Source: Cotesia glomerata
Taxonomy: Eukaryota; Arthropoda; Insecta; Hymenoptera; Braconidae
NCBI RefSeq assembly: GCF_020080835.1
Contig: NC_058159.1
Coordinates: forward strand, 24,648,474 to 24,712,473
Reading direction: 5' to 3'
DNA length: 64,000 nucleotides
Notes under the pieces: model-generated
The model's database searches: none
The model's input: the letters and a program-made list of their open reading frames with translations, nothing else
What the model was told of the DNA's origin: nothing
Position numbers and translations under genes: made by a program
Part shown: one piece after another, positions 12,676 to 25,437 of the stretch
Position numbering within the stretch: position 1 is the first letter of the stretch
Layout: each line of letters starts with the position of its first letter

Positions 12676-15600
12676 ATGGTGACCAAATGGCCGAGTTTAA
12701 ACATCTATGTCGTTCGATTGGCCGGAAATTCATTGATGAACCTACATAAGCCGGTAAAACAAGCATCTCAAGGTCGTGTAACAAAGTCCATGTTCTTTTC
12801 TAGATCTATTAGTACAGCTAGCACGTGTTTCAATAGCGACGTAAGTATTCCACACATTTTTAAATTTTACCAACAAACATTTATTTAAATTATTATTATT
12901 TTATATAATCACAATGTCATAAATTGTTAAAAAAAACATTTATACAAATATTTATCCATTATTGTATGTTATCTTTAAAACATTAGAGATTATTATTTCG
13001 CAAAGTTCATTTCATCATTTACTTATCAACGTTTAAAACTGTATTAACAAATAAATTATACTTGATTGCAAGCTGTTCAGTTTTCACTTCGCGTTTTCTT
13101 GCGACAGTCATTAACTATTTACCTATTCATTTACTAATTTATTTATTTTCTGATTTTTTTAATAGAAAATGCCTGGAACTCTTCATCAAAATTTGTGGGA
13201 ATCTGACCCAGAGTTGTTTAAACTTATAAAAAAGGAAAAACAACGACAGAAAAGTGGATTGGAGTTGATTGCCAGTGAAAACTTTACATCTTTGAGTGTC
13301 CTTCAGTGTTTGAGTTCATGTTTGCACAATAAATACAGCGAAGGGCTTCCTGGTCAACGGTAAATAATTTATTAAATACTTTAATTTTATTTCTCTAAGC
13401 ATTCAATTAGATAGTTAATTAATTAACTAGCAACCTTGCAGTCACTATGTGACTGCCGTAACTTGTGAACTACAAATCAATAAAATTTTGCTTCATTAAG
13501 TAATGACTTGTTAGATTGCACTGTACTTTTTCAAGTATTGACATTTTTAAAGATATAAGCTCATCCCGATGTTACACTCATCAAGAGCTTTCATTTGAGT
13601 ACCCACATGCATTTTTATATATTTTTCATATATACATATATATATAATTTATATAAATATATGAAAAATGGATGTGGGTATTCAAATGAAAGGTCTCAAT
13701 GAGTGTAACATCGGGATGAGTTTATATCTTTAAAAATGTAAATATTTCACAAGATACAAGGTCATTTCTTAATTAATATTGATATTTTTAAAGATATAAG
13801 CTTATCCCGACGTTACACTCATCAAGAGCTTTCATTTGAGTACCTACATGCATTTTGATATATTTTTCATAATTACATAAATATATGAAAAATTGATATG
13901 GGTACTCAAATGAAAGGTCTCGATGAGTGTAATGTCGAAGTGAGCTTATATCTTTAAAAATGTCAATAGTTTACAAGATATAAGGTCGTTTCTTAATTAT
14001 TGATATTTTTAAAGATGTAAGCTCATTCTGATGTTACACTCATCAAGAGCTTTCATTTGAGTACCCACATGCATTTTTTCATATATTTTATAAATAGGGT
14101 ATTTGTGAAATGTATAAATATATAAAATATATGAAAAATTCATGTGGGTACTCAAATGAAAGGTCTTGATGAGTGTAAGATCGGGATGAGCTTATATCTT
14201 TAAAAATCTCAATAATTCACGAGATACAAGGTCATTTCTTTATTATGTATCTAGAGATAGAGCATTTTCGAATGCAGCCTAAATACTTATCATCATAAAT
14301 TGACTATTGGTGAGAATGATATGAAACCTTGAAAAGGCACCACTTCTGGTCAAGACTTTTCCAACGACACCAAATTTAATCATAAAAACCCATTTTATCA
14401 TATTAATACCCTGGCCACAAAATTTTGCTTATTCTCTTAATAATATAGATTAATTAATTACTTGTATGTAGATACTATGGAGGAAATGAATTTATTGACG
14501 AAATCGAACTGTTGGCTCAAAAACGAGCTCTTGAAGCATTTAATTTGGATCCTGAAAAGTGGGGTTGCAATGTTCAACCTTACTCTGGTAGTCCAGCAAA
14601 CTTTGCTGTATATACAGGATTGATTGAACCTCATGGTAGAATAATGGGTCTTGATCTACCTGATGGTGGTCATCTTACTCATGGTATGTATCATTCATTA
14701 TTAACCAAATTCATCAAATACATTTTTAAAACATAAAATTTCTAATTTTATTGGTTAAAAAAAAAATTGATAAATAATTGACTTTTACAGGATTTTTTAC
14801 TCCAACAAAAAAAATTTCTGCTACATCGATATTCTTCGAGTCTATGCCTTACAAAGTGGATCCATCCACGGGATTGATTGAGTACGAAAAATTGGCCGAG
14901 CATGCAAAACTCTTTAAACCTAAAATAATAATCGCCGGAGTGTCGTGCTACAGTAGATGCTTAAACTACAAAAAATTCCGTGAAATAGCTGATGAAAATG
15001 GAGCTTATTTATTCAGTGACATGGCACATATTTCTGGTCTAGTGGCAGCTGGAGTGATACCGAGTCCTTTTGAGTACAGCGACGTGGTTTCAACGACAAC
15101 TCACAAAACTCTACGCGGTCCCCGAGCTGGTGTTATTTTCTTCCGTAAGGGTTTGAGAAGTGTAGGCAAGAACGGAGAGAAGATAATGTACGATTTTGAA
15201 AGTAAAATTAACCAAGCAGTGTTCCCAGGATTACAGGGTGGTCCTCACAACCATGCTATTGCCGGTATTGCAACAGCAATGAAGCAAGCGCATACACCGG
15301 AATTTGTTAACTACCAAAAGCAAGTTATTGCCAATGCACAGCAGCTATGCAAGAGCTTACAATCTTTCGGGTACAAAATTAGCACTGACGGTACTGATGT
15401 CCACATGTTACTCGTTGATTTAAGGAACACAGGAATAACTGGATCAAAAGCTGAACGTATTTTAGAAGACATTTCTATTGCATGTAATAAAAATACCGTT
15501 CCCGGTGACAAGAGTGCTTTTAATCCAAGCGGAATTAGATTAGGTACTCCAGCACTTACTACTCGTGGATTGAAAGAAGAAAACTTTGAAGCTGTAGCTG

Positions 15601-15782
15601 AATTTATTCATCGTGGGTTACAGTTATCCAAAGAAGTCACAGCTAAATCTGGACCCAAGCTCGTTGATTTCAAATCAGTATTGGAGAATGATTCGGAAAT
15701 AAAAGCCAAGGTCTCTGCGCTTCGTCATGAAGTTGAAAAATACGCTAATAAATTTCCGATGCCTGGGTTAGAAGAATACTAA
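12676..15782 (+). CDS. SHMT: Serine hydroxymethyltransferase (mitochondrial and possibly cytosolic forms)
   Basis: PLP enzyme that interconverts serine plus tetrahydrofolate with glycine plus 5,10-methylene-THF. Exons: 12676-12840, 13166-13359, 14472-14683, 14791-15782; 520 residues. Exon 1 (55 codons) is basic, amphipathic and Ser-rich with no acidic residue until its end, as expected of a mitochondrial leader. Exon 2 opens with K-M-P-G-T, and this Met (13169) is where cytosolic SHMTs begin, giving a 464-residue form. Family signatures: IASENFTS, LPGQRYYGGNE, VQPYSGSPANFAVYTGL, DMAHISGLVAAGVIPSPFEY and the PLP-lysine box STTTHKTLRGPRAG (Lys codon 15105-15107, residue 296 of the long form). 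The C-terminus KFPMPGLEEY is typical. No broken residues seen. Intron 2 carries a Helitron. The choice of both starts from one gene is inference; poly(A) signals lie near 15945-15965. Confidence 0.97.
13437..14449 (-). mobile_element. Non-autonomous Helitron, copy 1 (SHMT intron 2)
   Basis: Read on the minus strand the element begins TCTATATTATTAAGAGAATA at 14449 and ends in CTAG at 13440-13437. A short stem-loop (AGTCACATAGTGACT on that strand) lies about 9 bases before the CTAG. The base before the TC is A and the base after the CTAG is T, the insertion rule of Helitrons. The interior contains three tandem units of about 200 bp (about 13538-13740, 13777-13966, 13999-14213), each a large imperfect hairpin whose arms read TTTAAAGATATAAGCTCATC and GATGAGCTTATATCTTTAAA. 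No Rep/helicase coding sequence, so it is non-autonomous. Confidence 0.88.
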
Positions 15783-16938
15783 AATAATATTTTATAAATG
15801 AATTCAACTCGATTTTTTCATTTATTTTTCTTTCATTCCGATTTTTTTTTTTTTTTGTGTTTATAATATACGAATTTTCTTACATATTATCTTAAATACT
15901 TTTGATAATGTTGAATATTTCTATTTTTATACATAGAAATAAATAATTTTTGATACAGAAATAAAATATTTGATTCGTTATTTTTTATCAAGGAAAGCAT
16001 TTAAATGTTTTTAACTCCATATTCACTCAAACTTTTTTTTTTTCAATTTTAGATCCATTTGGTATTAAATACAAATCCTTGAATAACAACCGATTATATT
16101 ATATACATTTGCAATCTAAAAAAAATTCATTAAGTAATTATTTAATTTTTACACAAGGAAGATTTAATTAAAACCTGATAATGCTATTTCATTAGTTTAC
16201 ATTAAAAGTACATGAGTATAATTATTGTTATTATTTTTTTTTAATATGTGACAGATAGAAAAATTCAATTTGCATTATAAGTAAACTAGTATTTCTTTCT
16301 TTTTTCACTAAATTACAAAAAAATTCATCAATTCATTACATTGTTTTTTCTTTTCATATCAAGTAATAAGTATTTAAACAATATAATTACAAGTCACTAA
16401 ATCCACGTATTTATTTGTACATTGCATTAATCCTCCATGACTCTTGATTAGTCTTTAAATTATTATCGACTTTTACAAATAATTGCCTTTATAAAGACAA
16501 TTAAATAACTAAGCCAACTAAACAAACTTCTTACTCTCATAAATAAAGTTTACGCTTAATTCAAAACAGTCAGTAACAAATATCGAAGAATTAATTAAAT
16601 ATAAGAATAAAAATAAGAAAAACGAAATTAACTCATTAAATTAGCAATATATCAAATTAATTATTAAGTTTATTGTACCGAGGTTTATTGAACCCTCGAT
16701 CAGACCAGCAGGACACAAATCCTTTTTTTAGATCTTAATTTTAATTACCGTGTACCTATGCATAAAACATCAAGTGCACATAATCGAGAATAACTCACAC
16801 GAGTCATATATATAGGTTATAAATTCTATGTTTTTTTTTCTTTTTCTTTTTTTTTCTTTTCTTTTTTACAAACCAAGTAAAATATATCTATATGTAAAAG
16901 TTATCCATCGACTATATTACACTGTAGCATGTAAGAAA
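15783..16938. other. Convergent SHMT-GET4 3' region
   Basis: AT-rich sequence shared by the 3' ends of two convergent genes. Candidate poly(A) signals lie on the plus strand near 15945-15965 for SHMT and on the minus strand at 16684-16689 for GET4. No coding exon seen. Confidence 0.6.
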
Positions 16939-19622
16939 TCAGTCAAGCTCTTGGACTGCGTGTGAAGTAGAGGCATTATTGCTAGCTTGCCTTGATGTTT
17001 CTTCCCCATCAGATTCATCATCTTCAAGACCGTTGAAAAATGATTGAAGAAGACTACCAAAGAGTCCTTGTCGTCGTGAACGTGGAGCGGGAACGTCGAA
17101 AAATAATTGAGCTATTTTATCGAGGTATGTGCGGTAACTAGGGTCTCTATTCAAACTCAATTGATATTGTTCACATAATACTGTGAACGCTCCAAATGAT
17201 GACCTGGTGAATAAAATTTTTTTTATTTTTTTCCCCCTAATTACATCAGATAGAAATTAATAACTTTATGATTAGTTACTTACAACTGGATTGTTTTAAG
17301 AAGAAAAAATAAAAAGTTCAGCAAAGGTAATAGATAAGGAGGCTCGCTATTTATTTTTGGATGTCGTGATGTGTACGAATCAAAGGCCTCTTGTGCTGTT
17401 GATGCATTGTGCAAACATAAATATCTATAAGAAAAAAAAATTCGTATTTAATTAATAAAATTATCAAGACTAAATTTACAGAGTTTATGTTTGTAGAAAC
17501 AATTTAGGATTAAATTGTATCTCGAATTTTTTTTGAGTTTTTGGCATACACTTTTTTTTTTTGTAATTTTTAATTTTTACTCTACCAAAATTCAATTTGT
17601 TTACTCTAAAATAAAAGATATTGTCAGGTGTCTGCTGCGTTTAGTGTGGTAATTTTTTTATTGAATTTATATTAAGAAATCTATATTATTAAGAGAATAA
17701 GCATAATTTTGTGGCCAATGTATTTATATTATAAAATGGGTTTTTATGGTTAAATTTGGTATCGTTAGAAAAGTCGTGACTTGGAGTTGTGCCTTTTTGA
17801 GGTTCTATATCATTCTCACGAATAGTCAATTTATGATGATAAGTATTTAGGCTGAATTCGAAAATGCTCTATTTCTAGATACATAATGAAGAAATGACCT
17901 TGTATTTCGTAAATTATTGAAATTTTTAAAGATATAGGCTCATCTCGATGTTACACTCATCAAGACCTTTCATTTGAGTACCCACATCAATTTTTCATAT
18001 ATTTTATATATTTATATAATTCACAAATACCATATTTATAAAATATATAAAAAAAATGTATGTGGGTACTCAAATGAAAGCTCTTGATGAGTGTAACATC
18101 AGAATGAGCTTACATTTTTAAAAATATCGATAATTAAGAAACGACCTTGTATCTTGTGAAATATTGACATTTTTAGAGATATAAGCTCATCCCGATATTA
18201 CACTCATCGAGACCTTTCATTTGAGTACCCACATTAATTTTTCATATATTTATATATATATTATATATATGTATATATGAAAAATATATCAAAATACATG
18301 TGGGTATTCAAATGAAAGCTCTTGATGAGCGTAACATCAGGATGAGCTTACATCTTTAAAATATCAATAGTTAAGAAATTACAGTGCAATTCAACAAAGG
18401 TTATTTAATAAAGCAAAATTCTATTTGTTTATAGTTGACAAGTCTCGGTAGTCACTTAGTGACTGCAAGATTGCTAGTATTTTTTAATGTTCCAGATAAA
18501 ACTAGTAATCAAATCGAATTTTATATTACATTAACACGTTTTATCATTTTGATAACATTGTCAATTGTTAATAAGCGATAGATTATTATTATTAATTAGT
18601 CATGTCGTGTGATAAAAATGAAATCTAATGAAAAAAAAAGGGAGCTTAATTTTATCTTAAAACTTGAATAATTAATATTAATATTGCTTAATTGAGTAAG
18701 CCTAGGTATAAAATAACTCACTGTAAGACAACTTGAGCGATAAAAAGATCAACTTCATTGGAGTAACCACGCTGTTGATGCAATTCTACAAGCATCGCTG
18801 CACATCCTGCACCATCATCACTGTACACAAAGTGCTGTCTTGCCATTGTATAATTTTTTTCTGTTGTAAAATTAACAGTTTAATGACAATTTCCAATATA
18901 CAATATATAAATATAAAATAATCATAATAAAAATAAGCTACCTTGCCAAAAAACTTCAGCTATCATTTTATGTAATTCAGGATGCCCCCATTTACAATTA
19001 GTATGTTTTAAACTCCATCTAAGTGCATTATGAAGAAATGTTTCTCTCTCAGGTGTACCCGGTTTCATAATACTGAATAAATTTGCTATTTTTCCAAAAT
19101 AACTTGTCGGCTCTGTTGTTTCTGCTTTATTTAATACATCAATAAATAAAATTCCTAAATCAGCACCGCTTGCATGCTATTTAAAAATAACAATTATTCT
19201 CATTAGTACTGAATTAAACATAAACATAAAATAATTGCAAATAACTTTTAAAAATCCTTTATTTTTAATATAATACTCCAATAAAAAATATATAATAAAT
19301 AAATAAATACCTGATCACGTTGAAGTAAAAGAATGGCACCGTTGTAAAGTAACTCCAATAAATCCATGTACTTTTTTTTAGCAAGATATCTATAAATGAA
19401 GTTAAAATTAATTATTCATGAGTAAATAATTCAACAATAACAACATATTAAATTCACAAACGTAAACAAAGTGACGTTTTTTATTAACATATATGTAATA
19501 ATAAATTACCTAAAATAAAGCGTTCTGTACATTTGGTGGGCTTCATAGTAATTACCAGAATTAACAGAAGCCTCTAATTTACCTAAAACCCTTTGGATAC
19601 CTTGATTATATCTTGAGGCCAT
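16939..19622 (-). CDS. GET4: GET4 / TRC35, tail-anchored protein insertion factor
   Basis: Cytosolic scaffold of the GET4-UBL4A-BAG6 complex that hands tail-anchored proteins to the TRC40/GET3 ATPase. Minus-strand exons in reading order: 19622-19510, 19389-19311, 19176-18942, 18860-18722, 17424-17284, 17203-16939; phases agree and the product is 323 residues (human about 327). N-terminus MASRYNQGIQRVLGKLEASV, then an all-helical repeat body (YYEAHQMYRTLYFR, then the GADLG stretch). Later come GCAAMLVE, EVDLFIAQVVLQ and the strongly conserved RDPSYRTYLDKIAQLFF, then GLFGSLLQSFFNGL and an acidic Ser-rich tail ending ELD. Intron 4 (17425-18721) holds a Helitron. The gene is convergent with SHMT and divergent from MGST, whose start is 1.37 kb away. 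Each junction was checked for frame. Confidence 0.95.
17680..18477 (+). mobile_element. Non-autonomous Helitron, copy 2 (GET4 intron 4)
   Basis: Starts TCTATATTATTAAGAGAATA at 17680, with A before it at 17679. Ends in CTAG at 18474-18477 followed by T. The terminal stem-loop AGTCACTTAGTGACT lies at about 18450-18464, 9 bases before the CTAG. Same family as the element in SHMT intron 2 but on the opposite strand. It has two of the roughly 200-bp hairpin units (about 17915-18130 and 18165-18372) instead of three. No coding capacity. Confidence 0.88.
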
Positions 19623-20990
19623 ATTTTATCGAAAATAGCAGAAAACGAGTACGTGGGATAGTTTTAGATGTCACGATTGATGTCCTTGATAATGTTTCTT
19701 GAATGTTCTCCGATTATTCCTTTTCAAGATGTGCTTGTGCTTCATCAAATTTTATACACTACTTTTTTTACGATTACATTTACAAATACTAATTTAATAA
19801 TAATAATTATAATAATAACATACAAGTATTTATGTATTGTACAACCACGAATTTATTATCGAAGAGTATCGGATAGAGGAGAATCAACCGATTAGAACCA
19901 ACGTTAAATCGTAGTATACGAGTTTCAGCGCCTCTATTGGGTAAAACTTTAAAGAAAATTCGAAATCACCATTGCATTAAATTCAATTTAAAGATTATCA
20001 GTTGTGTTTTACATGGCGTCATTTGATTTTGATGTTTGAACACAAATATTGGAAAAATTATTTCACGTGTAATAAAAAATTGTTAAAAAAAAAAAAAAAA
20101 AAATTTGGTTACTGAAACCAATTTCGAATTTTAAATCATTCTATACGACATTTAAGTTAGCTGTCACGTGACAATTTTTTAATTTTATTTAATTATTTCT
20201 TAAGAATTAACAAAAAGAATTTTTCCAAAAAATTATTTTTAAAAAATTGCATTTTTTATTTTTTTAAATTTCTAAATGTCAATTTTTTTTCTTATTTTTT
20301 TTACCATAATTTATTTGTATAATACTAAAGTTAGCCGACGTTTTTAATTTTTTGTTGTTTTTTTCATTTATTAATTTATAACTAAAAAATATTTTTAAAA
20401 AATTGCATGTGTAGTTTTTAAATTTTTTACAAATGAATTTTTTTTCAATTTTTTTGTAATAATTTTTTTAATAAAAAAAAATTCTAAAAATTTCTAATTG
20501 TCGGCTAACTCAATTTTCATTTTATTTGTTACAAAATTTTTAAAATTATTAAATATGTGCTACATTAATTTTCATCATTCTATCATAAAATCTAGAAAAC
20601 GCTCCTCTCCAATCAAACAGTTATTCAGTTACTCATGCAGATATTGATAATTTCCAAATAAGGGATATTTTATAATTTTTTTTATTATCAAAATAATATT
20701 TTCTGTGTTATTGACAGAGAGAGCGTAAATTGTATTTAAAACTTCATCAGCTGTGAGAAGCAGCGCTGGTAGTTTGTGACAACACATAATTGTTACGTCA
20801 TCAAAATCGCCTCACTAGTGTTTCATCGACTTACTTGTTATGATTATTTTATTATTGTGTATTTAACTGCGTGATCGTGCATTTTGCCGGTGTTCTCGTC
20901 TTCAGTTGGTTCGTCCTGTGTTGAATAACAAGTACAATTAATTATCAATTACTTTTTTAATAATTACAATCTAAAAGTAATTTGAAGACA
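19623..20990. other. Divergent GET4-MGST intergenic region
   Basis: Holds the promoters of both genes. The first 300 bp upstream of GET4 is moderately GC-rich, without an obvious TATA. From 20040 on it is low-complexity A/T with a hairpin MITE (20326-20511) and a possible further half copy at 20152-20185 (TTAAGTTAGCTGTCACGTGA). The 20790-20960 stretch is probably MGST leader. Confidence 0.5.
20326..20511. mobile_element. Short hairpin MITE, copy A
   Basis: About 186 bp with inverted ends AAAGTTAGCCGACG (left) and TTGTCGGCTAACTC (right) and an A/T-only interior. A second copy in reverse orientation lies 0.6 kb away, inside the MGST intron. Confidence 0.7.
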
Positions 20991-21715
20991 ATGGCTACTA
21001 TTATCCGTGAAGAATTATTAAAAGAATTTGGTTTCTGGAGTACGGTGCTCGTCGTTAAAATTTTGATAATGGCTATTCTTACTGCACGTCAACGTTTTGC
21101 TAAAAAGGTATAATAAAAATTAAGTTAGCCGACATCTGAAAATTGTTAGAATTTTTTTTATTGAAAAAATTATTACAAAACAATTTTCATTTATAAAAAA
21201 CTTGAAAAACTGTAAGTGCAATTTTTAATATTCTTTTGTTCTAATTTAATTAATAAAAAAAAATCAAAAAATTAAAAACGTCGGCTAACTTTAGTATTAT
21301 AAAGATATAATTAATAATTATTCATTATTATTATAAAGTCATTAAATAATACGAATGTTATAGAATTAATGAGAAAATTTTTAATTATTAGGTCTTTTCA
21401 AATCCTGAAGATCGCATGGACAAATCCTCCAAGATAACTACCGAAGACCCTGATGTTGAACGTGTTCGTCGCGCGCATCAGAATGATTTGGAAAATATTC
21501 TGCCCTGGTTTGTTATGACACTCATTTGGCTCACAACCGGACCTTCAAAGTTCCTCGCCGTGACACTTATCAGAACCTTTACGTTTGCTAGAATAATTCA
21601 TACCATTGCTTACGCTATTTTTGCTGTTCAACCTTACAGAGCAATTGCATTTTTTGTTGGGTATGGAATCACCATTTACGAAGCTATTTCTACGTTGATT
21701 TATTACAGCGCTTAA
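20991..21715 (+). CDS. Mgstl: Microsomal glutathione S-transferase 1-like (MAPEG)
   Basis: Integral ER/outer-mitochondrial membrane enzyme that conjugates glutathione to lipophilic electrophiles and reduces lipid peroxides. Two exons, 20991-21107 and 21392-21715; 146 residues, close to the 150-155 usual for the family. Four hydrophobic segments can be seen: about residues 12-32, 71-90, 96-117 and 121-140. The MAPEG signature VERVRRAHQNDLENILPW (about 58-75) carries the Arg, His, Asn and Glu used for glutathione binding and trimer packing. The ATG lies in AAGACAATGG, a fair start context, and no upstream ATG is in frame. The intron holds a hairpin MITE immediately after the donor. It adjoins a P450 array, but a functional link is inference only. 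Confidence 0.95.
21121..21294. mobile_element. Short hairpin MITE, copy B (MGST intron)
   Basis: About 174 bp; ends TAAGTTAGCCGACA and CGTCGGCTAACTTTA form an inverted pair, and the whole element matches the reverse complement of copy A at 20326-20511. It fills most of the MGST intron and begins only 13 bases after the donor. Confidence 0.75.
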
Positions 21716-23288
21716 TTTTTTACGTTAATTTTATTGTGATGAGTTCATAAGTGATGACTTTCACATTTTAGCGTATTAAGAGTTGTCTATTTTTTTAATG
21801 AAGCACGATGAGATAGAGATTAATTTTATAAATGTTGAAACTTTAGATTATTTTAATATCAAAGTTTTATATTGTATAGTTAATATTTTTTTTACGCACT
21901 GATAAGGAAATTGATTTTTATACTTTAATGTAATCCAATATCTTTATCTTGAAATTAAAAAATAAAAAAAATCAAATCAATATTGGGTTTATTTTATTAT
22001 ACTTATTTAAGTAATAATAAGTAATTTTTTTTGCAGGATAAAAGAGTTATGACTATTATACATATTTTTAAAGGCATTCATTAGGGAAAATAGTTTTATG
22101 TAAAACCGGTTTATGAACGACAATCGATTAATTTTTTAGAGAGAATAAAAAGTACAGTTAAAACAACTATTTACAGAATATTAATAAATACTTATAAAGT
22201 AAAAAAGTTTTATTCAAGGTTTATATATTTTTTATTATTGTTGATAATTTTTAGACTTAATTGATAAATTTTGCATTTTTAATTTTTAGTGACTCATTTC
22301 CTTTTTTTTTTTTTCAAAAAAAAATGTTAAAAGTTTTTATCAGTTGATATCTAAAGAATGTTAAAGTTATTTTATCAACAATTTGAAATCACTTGTTTGA
22401 TAAAATTATTTAAAAAAATCAAACGATAGATTAATTTTGCTTACTATAATTAATTATTACATGTTTTACACCAAAAAATTGAAATATTGAAAAAATTTAT
22501 GAAAATTCAAGCTTTAATAATTCATAAAAGTATTGATTTTTCAAAATAAAATTCTATTGATATTAATAAAATATTATATTAAGGTAGTTGGGTTCTGCAA
22601 GGCATACTTAAAGAAAATTATGAAATTTTTTTTTATCGAAAGATAGATATATTAATAATTCACTACCAAAATACCAGATCAATTCACCTCACCGTTTTTG
22701 AATAATTAATTTTCGAAATTGCATCATTTACACGCAGAGATGTAGAGAGATGGTAAAGTTAGTATGAAACCTCTCGTACCACTCGAGTGATGCAAATAAG
22801 ATTTTATAAGTTTACAAAGAAAATATTTTTTATATTTTTATGAGTTATTTTATCGCCGATCAAAAGACACTTGTCAAATGTTAAATAAAAGATAATATGA
22901 TCTTCAGTATCAGAAAGTTAATTAAATTTACTTTGAAAATTAAGAAATATTACTGAAAAAATAAAATAAAAATTCAAAAATTAGTAGTCCATCAGTTGAT
23001 CTCACTTTAAAAGCGTATACTGAAAAAAAAAATTGACTTGATTCAAGAGAAAAATTTTTGAACCAAGAAAATAATTTTGAAGACGGTAATTGTTTTGAAT
23101 CAAGACGAAAAATTCTTGAATCAAGTAAAATTTCCTTAAATCAAGAAAAATTTATTAGTTCAAGAATTTTTCTACTCAAATCACGAAGATTAAGTTCTTC
23201 AAAATTATATAATTGATTCAAGAACATTTTTTTTGCCCAGGACATTAAAATCAAAAGTATTCAAAAATAAAATAAGACAATTAAGAAA
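21716..23288. other. MGST 3' region and P450 array upstream DNA
   Basis: AT-rich, with poly(A) signal candidates near 21957-21970. Contains one TCAAG-hairpin MITE (23019-23240) just before the first P450. Nothing else recognisable. Confidence 0.5.
23019..23240. mobile_element. TCAAG-hairpin MITE, copy 1
   Basis: Begins ACTGAAAAAAAAAATTGACT and continues with alternating TTGATTCAAG / CTTGAATCAAG motifs in both orientations, closing with GATTCAAGAACATTTTTTTT. Related copies occur at 37943, 39593, 44622 and 57141. The fuller members end in ACACTGATAAAAA / TTTTTATCAGTGT. Confidence 0.6.
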
Positions 23289-24475
23289 ATGGATTACGAA
23301 CTAATTACAATATCAACAATAATCGTGGGGATTATTCTTGCTTTTTTTATACTGGTCCACAGCAACGTTTAATCATTGGAAGGATTTAGGAATACCCGGC
23401 CCAAAACCATATCCGTTGGTTGGGAACATGGGTCCTTTATTCTTCGGACAAACATCTTTTGTGGAAATACAACGCAAAATGTACGAGGAGTGGAAAAAAG
23501 AACCATACTTCGGTTTCTTTAATGCACGCGAGCCAGTCCTGATGGTAAACGATCTGAATTTGATTCATCAAATTTTGATAAAGGATTTCGAGGTTTTTCG
23601 CGCGGAGTTGTTTTGAATAATAATGACCCGCTGTCGCAAAACTTGTTTAATGTTGACGGTCACAAATGGAAATCATTAAGAGGTAAACTAACACCTGCGT
23701 TTACAACAGGCAAAATTAAACAAATGTTCACGTTAATGGGCGAGTGTGTGAAAAACTTTGAAAGGTATCTTTTGAATCAAGTTGGCGAAGGCAAAGTTTT
23801 TGAATGTCGTTCATTAGCGGCTAAATATTCACTGAGCTGTATATGTTCATTTGCATTTGGAATTCACTTGATCACATTTGATCAAGAAAACAATGAGTTT
23901 CAAGTCATCGCGAGATATTTATTTATACCCTCTTTTTATAATTTGATAAAACAAATGGCAAGTGTCGCAGCGCCAAAGTTATACAAGTTTTTGGGATTAA
24001 CGATAATGCCTAAGAAATATTCTAACTTTTTTATCAATTTTATAAAAGAAACTGTAGAACGTCGAAAAAGAGAAAAAGTTGTTAGAAATGATGTTATTGA
24101 CTTACTGATAGATATGGACAAAAATCGGCAAGATTTTGATTTTGGTAAATATTTTATGTTTTGCATTCAATAAAATGTATTATAAAAAATATTATAATTA
24201 TTTTAGATTCAACCGATTCTCTTTTGGCATCTCAAGCTTTTGTGTTTTTTGTTGCGGGTTTTGAAGCTATATCAGCAACTATTTCTTTCGCTCTTTATGA
24301 AATGGCAATTGTTCCTGAAATTCAAGAGAAAATAAGATCAGAAATTTTAGAAACATTGAAAAAACATAATGGTCAATTGTCCTACGATATTATCAATGAA
24401 ATGAAATATCTCATCATGGTTATTTACGGTAAATTTTTTCAATTTTACTGCTTACGCGGAAAAAAAATTAAATCA

Positions 24476-24686
24476 AAATTTACGATATGAATATCATAAT
24501 TTAAGACCCGACTTTCAATATCAAGATCTATTATTTTGTGTTTTTAAATTTACTAGTTACATACGAAATTTTACGACATAGTAAGAATATACATATAACT
24601 AGTAAATTTTAAAATGTAAAATGAAAGAATCTAATATATATAAAAATTCGGGTCTTGAATTATCGTATTCATGTCGTAATTTTTAG
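24476..24686. mobile_element. Palindromic MITE in pseudogene intron 2
   Basis: Arms of about 35 bp: left contains GAATATCATAATTTAAGACC and right contains GGGTCTTGAATTATCGTATTC, its imperfect inverse. The interior is A/T-rich and itself has inverted TTTACTAGTTA / TAACTAGTAAA. No coding. Confidence 0.7.
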
Positions 24687-24696
24687 TAATTAGTAA

Positions 24697-25380
24697 AAAA
24701 AAATTAGGAAAACGGTTGACCCTGAAGGCCATCCCTGCAACTTCTCGCTAATTCCATACCTAGGCGCTTAAAATTGCACTTATGACTTTTTTGAGCTCTT
24801 CGAGCTCAAAAATACAGTTTATGTGTTATTTTGAGCTCTCCGAGCTCAAAGAGATAGCTTTCCTATGCTTTTGAGCTCTTCGAGCTCAAAAATCTTATCA
24901 AAGTTCGATAAAACACGATTTTTTTAATTTTCAAACTGCTATAACTTTTGAATGAATCAACCGATTTGCACGCGGTTAGCGGCAATCGATGTAGTTTTTT
25001 GAGCTCTACAAATAATTTTGAACAAAAAAATTGATCTGATCAAAAATTTCGGAGTTATTAAAAAAAAACACTTTTTTCGATTTTTTTCGACAACGATATC
25101 TCACGAACGCATCAACCGATTCTGACGCTTTTGGTGGCGATCGATGCGGGTTTTCAAGGTTAAGAGCTGATTAGTTTTTGAGGTCGATCGGTTCAGCCAA
25201 TTCGGAGATATTTAAAAAAAATGAAAAAAAAAAAACTTTTTTTGTTCACTTTTTTGCAATTTCTCGAAATCTACTGGTCCGAATCGGTTCCAACTTACAG
25301 GAAATCTAACTTTAGCGAAGACCTTTCGAATGACACCAACTGCGATCAAATCGTTAAAGACTTTCAGAAGTTATAAGAGG

Positions 25381-25437
<57 letters not shown>

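Noticed and set aside
13437..14449. Interpreting the hairpin array as a CRISPR or satellite
   Set aside because: The units are themselves palindromic, only two or three in number, and bounded by Helitron termini; no spacers or cas genes.
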